Source of the DNA: Pirellulales bacterium
Lineage (GTDB): Bacteria > Planctomycetota > Planctomycetia > Pirellulales > PALSA-1355
Assembly (NCBI GenBank): GCA_022844125.1
Contig: JALHMI010000014.1
Location: 195,298 to 244,774 of the forward strand
Direction of reading: 5' to 3'
Length of the DNA: 49,477 nucleotides
Numbering within the stretch: the first letter of the stretch is position 1; the number at the start of each line of letters is the position of its first letter. Under the pieces are notes generated by a model that ran no database searches, was not told where the DNA came from, and saw only the letters and a program-made list of their open reading frames with translations. Of the stretch, positions 26,822 through 36,930 are shown in pieces. A program made the position numbers and the translations under genes.

Positions 26822-27247
26822 TCACTTACTGCGCTCTGCCTCGCTGAGGTACTTTTCCTGCCAAGGCCGTGCCTTAGGCTGGGACGTAACCAGCAGCTTG
26901 CCATCCTGGATCATGTAGGAGAGGTTGTTCGGCTCCAGAATCTCGCGGAGCGTGACGTCCAGTCGTCCGTTGGTTTTCTTGGTCACGTGCGTGCGCGGAC
27001 TTATGTCGACGTTAATTCGTTTGATTTCCAATCGGTCGAGCTCGATTGAGATGTCGTGATAGTCGCTGAGAAAATTCATCACGTCAACGAGTGGAAAATA
27101 CTGGCACTCGAGACTGGTCGCCTGGCCAAGCTGGTAGCGAATATTTGCCTCGTCGGCAGCGACGTCGGCCCGGGCCACCGTTGCGACCAGCAGGCAGGCC
27201 ATGAACGCCAACGCAAAAAGACCACGATTCGACAGACGATGTGCCAT
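26822..27247 (-). CDS. Exported protein with secretin/TonB-type short N-terminal-like domain
   Basis: The 141-residue protein has a signal peptide (hydrophobic residues about 9-24, then ARADV). Its mature part contains LVDVMNFLSDYHDISIELDR and LDVTLREILEPNNLSYMIQDGKLLVTS, the beta-alpha-beta pattern of STN/N0-type domains found at the start of secretins and TonB receptors. No barrel or secretin core follows, so the domain stands alone. The ATG at 27247 has AGAGAG before it. The fold call is by pattern; the partner is unknown. Confidence 0.65.
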   Translation of the reverse strand: MAHRLSNRGLFALAFMACLLVATVARADVAADEANIRYQLGQATSLECQYFPLVDVMNFLSDYHDISIELDRLEIKRINVDISPRTHVTKKTNGRLDVTLREILEPNNLSYMIQDGKLLVTSQPKARPWQEKYLSEAERSK

Positions 27248-27504
27248 CTCTCTTGCTCTTCTGCAGTGTTCCGAGTTGGGTGAACCAACAGCCCCCAATA
27301 TAGCGGTGAAGGCTTTCTCGAGGGGGCAAGAAAAACGCCTGGAACTGTTGTTACAACGTGTATCGATCGTAACGGCAACCCGCCCGCAGGGCATGTTGTA
27401 CATTTAGGGAAACGCACGCCCGGGTCGCATCGGCCCAGTCACTCTGAGGCGAGGGGCGTGGCCAAACCAATCCACGAATCGGTTCGATACCGGAGGACGT
27501 TGCT

Positions 27505-27831
27505 ATGAAGAAGGCCATGAAGAAGTTTGCACTGTTTGCCGCGCTGATTGCCGCGGCGCCGTTTGCCGTTGGCTGCAGCGACAAGACCAAGGACGCCGCG
27601 AAGGATGCCGGCCAGGAGATCAAGGAAGCTGCCGAAGCCACGGGCGACGCGGCCGTCGAAGCGGGCAAGGATGTCGTGAAGGGTGTTGAAGGCGCCGTCG
27701 AAGGGGCGAAGGAAGCCACGCAGGATGCCGGCGACGCGGTGAAGGCTGCCGCGGACGACGCAGGCGCTGCCGCGAAAGACGCCGCCGAAGATACCAAGGG
27801 TGCAGTCGAAGACGCCAAGAAGGACTTGTAG
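27505..27831 (+). CDS. Small lipoprotein with LEA/apolipoprotein-like helical repeats
   Basis: The 108-residue protein has a short signal sequence with lipobox FAVGC (Cys about residue 24). The rest is almost only Ala, Lys, Asp, Glu and Gly in a repeating pattern (KDAAKDAG, GDAAVEAGKDV, EGAVEGAKEA, KDAAEDTKGA). That pattern favours an amphipathic helix or a disordered chain, as in LEA-type proteins. GGAGG lies eight bases before the ATG. No enzyme motif is present. A periplasmic or envelope-bound protective or spacer role is possible but unproven. Confidence 0.75.
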   Translation: MKKAMKKFALFAALIAAAPFAVGCSDKTKDAAKDAGQEIKEAAEATGDAAVEAGKDVVKGVEGAVEGAKEATQDAGDAVKAAADDAGAAAKDAAEDTKGAVEDAKKDL

Positions 27832-27863
27832 GCTCGACACTCCAACTTGTGAGTCAGACCGCA

Positions 27864-27900
27864 AGGCAGCCGGCGGCGAGCGACATCGCCTGGGCTGCCT
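27864..27900 (+). terminator. Hairpin after the LEA-like lipoprotein gene
   Basis: AGGCAGCC (27864-27871) pairs with GGCTGCCT (27893-27900), with further GGCG/CGCC pairing inside. It lies about 30 bases after the stop codon, but only a short GTTT follows some bases later, so termination is a tentative call. Confidence 0.4.
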
Positions 27901-28024
27901 CGCGGCGTTTAACGGCCCCCTGAGCCGTCAGGTGTCGCGGCGGTTTTGCTTCGCGGCGGGCTGTTGCCAATAATAATAGCTGGCGACCCGGCCCCCCAGC
28001 TTCACATCATGGAGATCTACCCCC

Positions 28025-28534
28025 ATGCGATCCGAACTATTGCTCCTCGCTGTGTCGACCAGCGCCATCGCGCTCGCCTTCGGCCGGCCCGCGCCGGCTG
28101 ACGAGCCGACTTCGACGCCTGCCGCAGCCGCGCAGGCGGACAGCGAACAAGCGCCGATCCAAACGCCCGACACTCAATCCACGAATCCTGGCGGCGAGAA
28201 GTGGCGCTTCCGCCAGCACCAAGGTTTGTGGTGGTACTGGCTGCCGAGCGAGAAGTGGGTTTATTGGCACGAGGGCAAGTGGGTGCCCTACGACGCGGCC
28301 AGTTACGCCGAGCTACGACGCTCGCAGCCCGCGCGGCAGTACAGCTATTTTCGCGGCGGCAATCAGAGCACCAGCGGCTATTCGGAGCTCGGCCAGTGGG
28401 GCCCTGTGCGGTACGACGGCTACGGTCAAAGGCAGTATCCCTATTCGCGACGGAACTCCGGCATTCGACAGCTTGGTCCCGTGCCGGCGATGGGCGGAGT
28501 CCGCTCGCTGCCTGGCTGGGGTGGTGAGCGGTAG
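28025..28534 (+). CDS. Exported Trp/Tyr-rich protein, unknown
   Basis: The 169-residue protein has a signal peptide (about residues 1-25), an Ala/Pro/Gln-rich linker and then an aromatic-rich part, WRFRQHQGLWWYWLPSEKW with VYWHEGKWVPYD (about residues 59-92). That resembles small beta-strand modules in planctomycete secreted proteins. The C-terminal third is Gly/Arg/Tyr/Ser-rich and probably disordered. GGAGA lies nine bases before the ATG. No function can be assigned. Confidence 0.65.
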   Translation: MRSELLLLAVSTSAIALAFGRPAPADEPTSTPAAAAQADSEQAPIQTPDTQSTNPGGEKWRFRQHQGLWWYWLPSEKWVYWHEGKWVPYDAASYAELRRSQPARQYSYFRGGNQSTSGYSELGQWGPVRYDGYGQRQYPYSRRNSGIRQLGPVPAMGGVRSLPGWGGER

Positions 28535-28597
28535 GAAGCGCGCCGTGGAGGGCTTGCAACTTGGGGAGTGCCCATGCCAGCGTAAGTCCCGAATTGC

Positions 28598-28625
28598 TTG
28601 ACCCTTGCATCCGCCGCGTTATGAT
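28598..28625 (+). promoter_or_regulatory. Strong-looking orphan promoter
   Basis: TTGACC (28598-28603) and TATGAT (28620-28625) have a 16-bp spacer. Transcription would start near 28632. The first ATG after it is at 28641. No known gene starts until the kinase at 29080. Confidence 0.55.
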
Positions 28626-28640
28626 CCGAATATTCACCGG

Positions 28641-28874
28641 ATGCCAGCAGCGCCAGTGTCCGATGAAATGAGAACCGCGCCGGTCACCCCACATGGACAG
28701 CAAGATGCACCGTGGCCGGCCGATTTTGCAACATCGCGCAAGAGATCCTATCTGAATCACGAGAGGCCCAACTCGGACGCACCACAAACGCGGCAACGCG
28801 GGGAGAAATTGCGGGGGCGGAAGTTGACTTTCCGCCCAGTTTCGCCCGGGCTAGCCGCGATTTGCAGCGATTAG
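28641..28874 (+). CDS. Doubtful small open frame downstream of the orphan promoter
   Basis: The frame would encode 77 residues beginning MPAAPVSDEMRTAPVTPHG, with an Arg-rich second half. The ATG lies about nine bases after the expected transcript start, so the message would have almost no leader and no ribosome site. Third-position GC is lower than in neighbouring genes by rough reading, and I recognise no family. A non-coding transcript is an equally good explanation. Confidence 0.2.
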   Translation: MPAAPVSDEMRTAPVTPHGQQDAPWPADFATSRKRSYLNHERPNSDAPQTRQRGEKLRGRKLTFRPVSPGLAAICSD

Positions 28875-29033
28875 GCGGCAGTTTTTCAGGGACGGACGAC
28901 AGCCAGAAACACCAGGGTTAGGCAGCGGCGTTTCGCCAACAAACCAATCCATGACCGTCGCACACGCGGCCTTTCAGGGCGCTCGGGAGCAGCCCGGCTC
29001 CGGCGCTCTACCGGCCTGCGAGTTGCGTGATAT

Positions 29034-29039
29034 TATAAT
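29034..29039 (+). promoter_or_regulatory. TATAAT -10 of the kinase gene
   Basis: A perfect TATAAT lies 40 bases before the kinase ATG, which would give a leader of about 35 bases. The -35 region is GC-rich and not convincing. Confidence 0.35.
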
Positions 29040-29079
29040 GAACCGCAGAAAACCGGCCGTTTTTTCTTAACCGGACGCG

Positions 29080-30649
<1,570 letters not shown>

Positions 30650-30678
<29 letters not shown>

Positions 30679-31540
30679 ACGGCTCGGCGCGTTTTCCGTT
30701 GTGTTGGGCAAAGCGACGGCGTTTCGCATTCCGCCAGTAACGAGCTGCGCAGAGGCCCACAAGACCTGTTGCTAGCATGGCCGAAGCGGCTGGCTCAGGA
30801 ACGGCGGCCTGATAATGCATGCGGATGGAATAAGCGTCCAGCATGTGATCATAGATCGCGACCTCGTCCAGAACACCGCTGAATGGCTCGAAACTGAAGC
30901 TGCCATCAGCCATTGGACTGCGCCCAATTTCGAGTGCACTTGAACTGGCAGCAATCGCGCCGGCGCTGGCGAAGACCTGGAAAAGTTCCCCGTTCAGGTA
31001 GAACGTGGGGCCGCCCTGGGCATCCACGACGATCGCAAGATGATACCACTCGCCGGTTGTTACTGCCTCGGCTGTGCGATAGTCTTCGACACCGTAGGCA
31101 GTGAAAATGAGGTGTGAATCCTCGACGCCAACACCATACCCTTGTCCAAATGAACCGCCATAGAAGCGATTGCTGACAATCCGCTGCGTGCCCAAGCTGG
31201 CCGCGGTCTTGAACCACGCTTCGACAGTGAACTGGCTGGTCAAATCCAAGGCCGACCGATAACCCACATCCACAAAGCCGCCATTCAAGCCATCGCCGAT
31301 GAAATTCGCCGCAGTGTTCGGGTACACGAGGGCTCCGGCAGCGCCCGGCGTGACTGAGCTGTAGTACGTCCCGTCAAATCCGCTGAGAGAGCTGTCGATC
31401 GCGCTCACAGCGTCCGGCGCCTCGCCGAGCCGCCAGTAGCCGACGGGTGAATCGCCCAATATCTGGGATGAGTAGCCGTCTGCCAGGGTGACTGGGCTGA
31501 ATCCGAGAGTGAAGATCAGAGCAATCAGAACGCGATTCAC
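30650..31540 (-). CDS. Exported LamG-domain protein with PEP-CTERM-like tail
   Basis: The 296-residue protein has a signal peptide (residues about 1-20) and a LamG/concanavalin-like beta sandwich with YWRLGE near the start, LTSQFTVEAWFKT, GEWYHLAIVVDAQGGPTFYLNGE and FSGVLDEVAIYDHML. The C-terminus has VPEPAASAMLATGLVGLCAARYW as a VPEP-type motif, hydrophobic helix and basic tail, the exosortase sorting signal, here with an unusually long basic extension. The start is a GTG at 31540 with GAGGAG at a good distance; upstream in-frame sequence lacks a signal peptide start. Its 3' end overlaps the kinase gene. Confidence 0.85.
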
Positions 31541-31619
31541 GGTGCAACACTCCTCAAGGTCCCATTGATTCAAAGATCGTCCCGCAAAGCGGTCGAACTG
31601 TTATTACCGATCGGAATAA

Positions 31620-32423
31620 CTACGCATCGATACGTCCAAAGTGCCCCGTCTGGAGAGCAGCTTGCGCACGTTCGACTTCCAGGTAGTAGTCGCGGCGCTC
31701 GAGCAAGCGGGCGGCCTCTTCGTCCAGGATCGCGATCACGTCGCGGTGCAGTTGCAGGGCCGAGGCCGTGATCTGGGCCGTGATCGGTCCTTCGATTGTT
31801 TCGCGGATGGCCTTGGCCTTGCTCGCTCCGGCGGCCAGCAGCAGGCACTGCCGCGACTCGAGAATCGTGCCCACGCCCATCGTGATTGCCAGCCGCGGCA
31901 CTTCGTGCTCGCCGCCGAAGAAGCGGGCATTGTCGCGAATCGTTTCGGCCGTGAGCGTCTTGAGTCGTGTGCGGCTGCCGAGCGAGGAGCCCGGCTCGTT
32001 GAAAGCGATGTGTCCGTCGCTGCCGATGCCGAGTACCTGGAGGTCGATGCCCCCTTCGTCGCTGATCAACCGTTCGTAGTGGGCGCAGTAGGCTTCGAAG
32101 TCGAGAGCGCGGCCATCGGGCACGTGGGTGTCGCGCGGATCGATGTTGATGTGGTCGAACAGGTTTTGCTGCATGAAGTGGCGATAGCTCTGCGGATGCG
32201 TCGCGCTGAGTCCCACATACTCGTCGAGATTGAACGTTACGACGCGCGAGAAATCGAGTCCCTCCTCACGATGCAAGCGAATGAGTTCGGCGTACATCCC
32301 CAGCGGCGTGCCTCCGGTCGCGAGCCCCAGCACGCAGTTGGGGCGCTTGCGAACCAGGATGGCCGCGAACTGGGCGGCCCGGCGGGCGACCCCCTCTTTG
32401 TCTTTCTCGACGATCACGCGCAT
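31620..32423 (-). CDS. nagB: Glucosamine-6-phosphate deaminase
   Basis: NagB converts glucosamine-6-phosphate to fructose-6-phosphate and ammonia. The 267-residue length fits. Landmarks are LGLATGGTPLGMY (about residues 33-45, phosphate site), FNLDEYVGL with the catalytic Asp (about 69-77), and GIGSDGHIAFNEPGSS (about 135-150) with the catalytic Asp-His. It stands alone; nagA or a GlcNAc transporter is not adjacent. It would handle amino sugars from cell wall or chitin-like polymers. Confidence 0.95.
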   Translation of the reverse strand: MRVIVEKDKEGVARRAAQFAAILVRKRPNCVLGLATGGTPLGMYAELIRLHREEGLDFSRVVTFNLDEYVGLSATHPQSYRHFMQQNLFDHINIDPRDTHVPDGRALDFEAYCAHYERLISDEGGIDLQVLGIGSDGHIAFNEPGSSLGSRTRLKTLTAETIRDNARFFGGEHEVPRLAITMGVGTILESRQCLLLAAGASKAKAIRETIEGPITAQITASALQLHRDVIAILDEEAARLLERRDYYLEVERAQAALQTGHFGRIDA

Positions 32424-32682
32424 TGCGACTCAGACTCCGGGTGTGCATCACGACAGGATCCTTCTCCAGCTTACTGCCTGGTGACGACTCGTGCGCCGCG
32501 AGCGGCCTCGGCAGGCAGTGGGCGATTCCTCAGTTTTAATCCATCCCCCCGGCGCGGCCTATAGGCCGGCTTTTGGCCGCAGAATCCCCGGCGTTTCTGG
32601 GGCGGGATCGGTCTAGGGCGGACGCCGCTAGCTCGCTACAATCCGCCGGAATTTTCCGGCCGCCACCGTCGAGACTCCACGC

Positions 32683-35600
32683 ATGCTTTGGATTCGCACA
32701 TTCTGGATGTCGTTGGCCCTGCTGTTGGGGCTGCTGTTTGCGACCACGATCGCACTTGAGCCAGTCGCCGTCGATGCAGCGCTTGAGGACGCACAGCTCA
32801 CCGACGTCGCGTTCGTCACCCGCGAGCTCGGTTGGGCCGTGGGGGACCGCGGCGTGATCTGGCACACGGCCGACGGCGGCAAGACGTGGAACCGCCAGCA
32901 CTCGGGCGTCACCTGCCGGTTGCAAAGCGTCTGCTTCCTCGACGACAAGATCGGCTGGGCCGCAGGCGGCTTTACGCAGCCCTACTCGCACACGACGGTC
33001 GGCGTCGTGCTGCACACGCGCGACGGCGGCCAGAAATGGTCAATCCTACGGGACAAAATCCTGCCGACGATCAACAAGATCGGCTTCTTCGACACGAAGC
33101 GCGGCTGGGCTGTCGGTCACAGCTCACCGCTCTTTCCGACGGGCACCCTGACAACCAGCGACGGAGGCCGCAGTTGGGCCGCGCTGGGCGGCGTGGCCGC
33201 GCGGAATTGGCTGACCGCCGACTTCACGGATCCGAATACCGGCGCGCTGGCCGGCCGCGACAGCTCGCTCGCGCTCGCCGGTCGAAACGGCATTCAAAGC
33301 GTGACCGCTGACTATGGTCTCCGCGCGCTGCACCGCCTGGACCTCGCGGCCAACGGCGCCGGTTGGCTCGTGGGCGATGGCGGGCTCGTGCTCAACACGG
33401 TTGACGCCGGCCGCACCTGGTCGACCACCGAAGGCGCGCTCCCCGCCGGCGCCAACACCCAGTTCGATTACGCGGCGCTGGCCAATATTGGACCTCACGT
33501 CTGGATTGCCGGCACGCCGGGCACGCGCGTACTGCACAGTGCCGACGGCGGTCGCACTTGGGAATTAGCCGCTACTGGACAGTCCCTTCCCATTCGCTCG
33601 CTGAGTTTTGTTGACGAACAACACGGCTGGGCTGTCGGCGAACTGGGCACGATCCTGGCCACGCGCGATGGCGGGCGCACCTGGCACAAGCAGCGCACGC
33701 ATGCCAGCCGAGCGGCGATCGCGGGTTTCGTCGCCCGTCCCGAGCAGTTGCCGCTCGAGCTGCTAGCCAAGCTCTCGGCCGACGAAGGTTATCTCGCTGC
33801 GATCGAAGTGCTCAATCGGGAGGAGAGCGAGATTCGCTCACCGCTGGGACGTGAGGCGATCGTGCACGAAGCCGCGTCCGCAGCGGGCGCGAGCACCGGT
33901 CTCACCGCCTGGCAGTTTCCGCTTCGCTCGACGGCACTCAAGCTTTCGGCCGAGCGACTGATCGAAGACTGGAACCGGGTGAACGACGGTCAGGGAATTG
34001 AAAAGCTTGAAGCGCACGTCGTCTCCCGGCTGCGCATGTGGCGACCCAGCATCGTTGTAACGGTTGCCGCTGACGCTCGCGATCCGCTCGCCCTGGCGAT
34101 CAACCAGGTCGTGCTCGGCGCGGTCGAGCAGGCTGGCGATCCAACCCGCTATTCCGAGCAGATCACCGCGGCAGGGCTCGAGCCTTGGAAAGTGCAGAAG
34201 GTCTACGCGGCGCTATCCGGCGGAGTCGGAACGGCCAATATCAACACCGCGCAAGTCACTTCGCGGCTGGCGCGTTCGATTGGTGAGCTGACGGCGCCTG
34301 CCCGGGGGCTCGTCGCGAAGGAGTACACGCCGGTAGCGCCGAATGTCGCGTTCCGGCTACTGGTCGATCACATTCCGCAGGGAGTCGGCGAACGCGACTT
34401 TTTTAGCGGCATCACGATCTCGCCCGGCAGCGATGCACGGCGGATGTATCACGAGGGTTCGCAGAACAACCTGGCCGCGGCCCAGCGCGAGGCGCAGCGT
34501 TTTCGCAACCTGCAGGCGATTCTGGACCTGGCCGACAAGCGCGGCGAAGAAGGTCACTTCCTCGCGAACCTCGGCGATCAGACACGCGATCTGGAGCCCG
34601 ACCGCGCGGCTCAAGTCATGTTCCAGCTGGCCAAGCGCTACTGGGCCAAGGGGCGCGCCGACATGGCCGCGGAATGCTACGAGGTCCTGGTTGAGAAGCA
34701 CGCAACGCATCCGCTGGCCGGGGCTTCCTTGGCCTGGCTCGTTCAGTATTACGCCAGTGGTGAGACCGCCCATCGCTCGCACATCGCCGGAGAGTTCATC
34801 GCCCAGCAGTCGCAAGCCCAAGCACTGGTGCCGGACGCGCAGCGCACGGCGGGCCAGCTTCCCGCGGCAGGTTCCGCCGAGGCCGTGCAACTCGCGGGCG
34901 GTGTCGCGACCGCTTCGAACGTGACGGCCACAGGCGGGTTAATCGCAGGCTCGATGGACGCAGGCGAGCGGACTGCCAAGGCCTGCGGCTATGCCGAGCA
35001 ACTCGAACAAGTTGAACCGGCTCTGGCCTATGAACCGCGCGTGCGATTTCCGCTGGCCGCGGCTCAGAAACAACAAGGCCGCAGCGGCGCGGCCGAGCGA
35101 TTCTTTCAGGCCCTTCGTCATCATCGGGCGCAGGATGCCTGGTGGACGTGCGGGCAAGGCGAACTGTGGCTGCTGAAGCGCGAAGGGGACTCGCCGAAGC
35201 CGCTGTGGAACGTCGTTCCCGCGCCGAACAAGCCGCGGCTCGACGCGCAGCTCAACGAACCTTTTTGGCGCTCGGCCACCGCGGTTGAACTGCACAGTCC
35301 GCAGAACGACGGCGACAACTGGAGCGCCGTGGCGATGCTGGCGTATGACAGCGAGTATCTGTATCTGGGCCTGAGCGTCTCTCGCCACGAAAGTTATCGT
35401 TACCAGAAGTTCGAAAAACCGCGGCCGCGTGACAGCGAGCTTTCAGATCAGGATCGCGTGGAGCTGTTGATCGACGTCGATCGGGACTATGCGACGTATT
35501 ACCAGTTCACAATCGACCACACCGGTCGCACGGCAGAAAGCTGCTGGCACGACGCGACGTGGAATCCCGAGTGGTTCGTGGCTTCCGGTGGAGACGAAAC

Positions 35601-35787
35601 CACCTGGACCGCCGAGGCGGCGATTCCGCTATCGGCACTCGCCACCACTCCGCCCAGCGAAACCACGGCCTGGGCCGTGGGCGTGCAACGCACCGTGCCG
35701 GGCGTGGGCTTTCAAGCGTGGACGCAGCCGGCCAGCCCAGAGGTGATGCCCGAGGGCTTTGGCTACGCGGTGTTCAAGAAGCAGTAG
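32683..35787 (+). CDS. Exported YCF48/BNR propeller, helical repeat and CBM9-like fusion
   Basis: The 1034-residue protein has a signal peptide (about residues 1-27). At about 35-335 there are six or more YCF48/BNR-type blades with the motif GWAVGD..VIWHTADGGKTW repeated (for example GWAAGGF, GWAVGHSS, GWLVGDGGLVLNTVDAGRTW, GWAVGELGTILATRDGGRTW). A large helical middle includes TPR-like pieces (AQVMFQLAKRYWAKGRADMA near 645). The C-terminal 190 residues begin KPRLDAQLNEPFWRSA and contain DSEYLYLGLSV and RVELLIDVDRDY, the pattern of CBM9-like carbohydrate-binding domains. It is probably extracellular or periplasmic. The function is unknown. Confidence 0.8.
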   Translation: MLWIRTFWMSLALLLGLLFATTIALEPVAVDAALEDAQLTDVAFVTRELGWAVGDRGVIWHTADGGKTWNRQHSGVTCRLQSVCFLDDKIGWAAGGFTQPYSHTTVGVVLHTRDGGQKWSILRDKILPTINKIGFFDTKRGWAVGHSSPLFPTGTLTTSDGGRSWAALGGVAARNWLTADFTDPNTGALAGRDSSLALAGRNGIQSVTADYGLRALHRLDLAANGAGWLVGDGGLVLNTVDAGRTWSTTEGALPAGANTQFDYAALANIGPHVWIAGTPGTRVLHSADGGRTWELAATGQSLPIRSLSFVDEQHGWAVGELGTILATRDGGRTWHKQRTHASRAAIAGFVARPEQLPLELLAKLSADEGYLAAIEVLNREESEIRSPLGREAIVHEAASAAGASTGLTAWQFPLRSTALKLSAERLIEDWNRVNDGQGIEKLEAHVVSRLRMWRPSIVVTVAADARDPLALAINQVVLGAVEQAGDPTRYSEQITAAGLEPWKVQKVYAALSGGVGTANINTAQVTSRLARSIGELTAPARGLVAKEYTPVAPNVAFRLLVDHIPQGVGERDFFSGITISPGSDARRMYHEGSQNNLAAAQREAQRFRNLQAILDLADKRGEEGHFLANLGDQTRDLEPDRAAQVMFQLAKRYWAKGRADMAAECYEVLVEKHATHPLAGASLAWLVQYYASGETAHRSHIAGEFIAQQSQAQALVPDAQRTAGQLPAAGSAEAVQLAGGVATASNVTATGGLIAGSMDAGERTAKACGYAEQLEQVEPALAYEPRVRFPLAAAQKQQGRSGAAERFFQALRHHRAQDAWWTCGQGELWLLKREGDSPKPLWNVVPAPNKPRLDAQLNEPFWRSATAVELHSPQNDGDNWSAVAMLAYDSEYLYLGLSVSRHESYRYQKFEKPRPRDSELSDQDRVELLIDVDRDYATYYQFTIDHTGRTAESCWHDATWNPEWFVASGGDETTWTAEAAIPLSALATTPPSETTAWAVGVQRTVPGVGFQAWTQPASPEVMPEGFGYAVFKKQ

Positions 35788-35826
35788 TGCCGAATGCGAA
35801 GTCGGCACTGCTAAGCCACGCGGAGG

Positions 35827-36516
35827 TCAGGGCGCGGCGGCCGGTTCGGCCGTCGACTCGGCTTGCGATTCTTCAGTCTCCGCCGGCGCCGGCGCTTCCC
35901 CGTCGGGCGGTTCTTTCTCGGCCGCGAACTGCTCTTCGAAGAAACCCTGGAACTCGTGGGCCGCTTCTTCGTGCAGGATGGCGACCTTGCGGCCGCCGGC
36001 GAGACCCACGCGGCGCGATTCGAAATCGAACAGCACGCTGGCCCAGTCGCGACCGTCGGTTACGCCCAGGGCGTATTGCCAGACCGGCTCCGAATCTGGC
36101 GGCACGTCCGACCAGTTGTAAGTTGTATCGAGCACCAGCGCCCGGCGAAGATTGCTGATCCCTTTGGCCGGCGCGGCATCGCGCGTCTCCAGCACGAGCC
36201 AGGCTGTTTCATTGAACTCGAGAGCCTTGGCTGCGGGGGCTTCTTCGACAGGCTGTTCTTGCTTTTCAGCCGGCGCGTCCGCGGTCTTTGCGCTTTCGCT
36301 GTCGCTCGGTTCATCCTCGGTCATGGCCTGGCTGGGGTCGGCCTCTCCCAACCGCATCACTTCGACCCTGGGCGCTTTGTCGATCAGGGCCGCCGTCTGC
36401 ACACCCCAGAATTCCTGGGCATATCGCTGATTGGCGTAGTGATAAAACACACTGGCTGTGGCCGCCAGCACGGCCACGGCGAGGATGAGCAGGATCGTGA
36501 TGGTGCCGCGTTGCAT
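35827..36516 (-). CDS. Single-pass membrane protein with acidic tails, unknown
   Basis: The 229-residue protein has one N-terminal membrane helix (about residues 5-24, ITILLILAVAVLAATASVF) and a soluble part. That part has two Glu/Ala/Pro-rich segments (about 65-95 and 195-229) around a folded core (about 100-190, with FNETAWLVLETRDA and WASVLFDFESRRVGLAGGRK). I do not recognise the fold. It faces the YCF48 gene convergently. Confidence 0.65.
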   Translation of the reverse strand: MQRGTITILLILAVAVLAATASVFYHYANQRYAQEFWGVQTAALIDKAPRVEVMRLGEADPSQAMTEDEPSDSESAKTADAPAEKQEQPVEEAPAAKALEFNETAWLVLETRDAAPAKGISNLRRALVLDTTYNWSDVPPDSEPVWQYALGVTDGRDWASVLFDFESRRVGLAGGRKVAILHEEAAHEFQGFFEEQFAAEKEPPDGEAPAPAETEESQAESTAEPAAAP

Positions 36517-36651
36517 GGGGCGTCCTACAGAGCGAGATTTCGCGTAACGCCGGCGGCCGCGAGCGGTCCACTAGCCACGCGCGCGATGGGTAGTATACTT
36601 GAGGCGTTCGACCGCCTTCTGGTCTCGCTATCCTAGGATCTTGTCAGAGCC

Positions 36652-36876
36652 ATGTCCAACGAGTTCGATCCGTACCGCGAAGCCCTGGTCGTCGAGGCGA
36701 CGACCCTCTGGCCCGATGATTATGACGACTGGGAGCCGACGGACCGTCGTCGCATCGAGGAGCAGTTGCACTCCGATCCGGCCAAGGCCAATCAGCTCGA
36801 ATACGTCCGCGTGCACACGGGTTTTGCGCGGCAGATCACCGTCACGCCTGAGGATTTGGAGCGGCTCGGCGCGTAG
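36652..36876 (+). CDS. Small acidic protein, unknown
   Basis: The 74-residue protein begins MSNEFDPYREALVVEATTLW and has an acidic centre (DDYDDWEP) and a helical second half. It appears cytoplasmic. No family is recognised, although codon use and a clean frame support a real gene. It lies 54 bases before aroB on the same strand and may share its transcript. Confidence 0.6.
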   Translation: MSNEFDPYREALVVEATTLWPDDYDDWEPTDRRRIEEQLHSDPAKANQLEYVRVHTGFARQITVTPEDLERLGA

Positions 36877-36930
36877 CGTCAGGGCGCGATGACTGACCAC
36901 CAATTGCGCCCAAAGTAAACGGAACCGCGC

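Larger units (their letters stand above)
28535..29079. other. Intergenic region with an orphan promoter
   Basis: This 545-base gap before the kinase gene contains a good promoter at 28598-28625 that does not point to any convincing gene, a short open frame at 28641-28874, and TATAAT at 29034-29039, probably the -10 of the kinase gene. Otherwise I see nothing recognisable. Confidence 0.5.

Noticed and set aside
28712-28921. A 69-codon frame starting with GTG before the kinase gene
   Set aside because: It has no ribosome site, its codon third positions are less GC-biased than real neighbours, and it competes with another equally weak frame.
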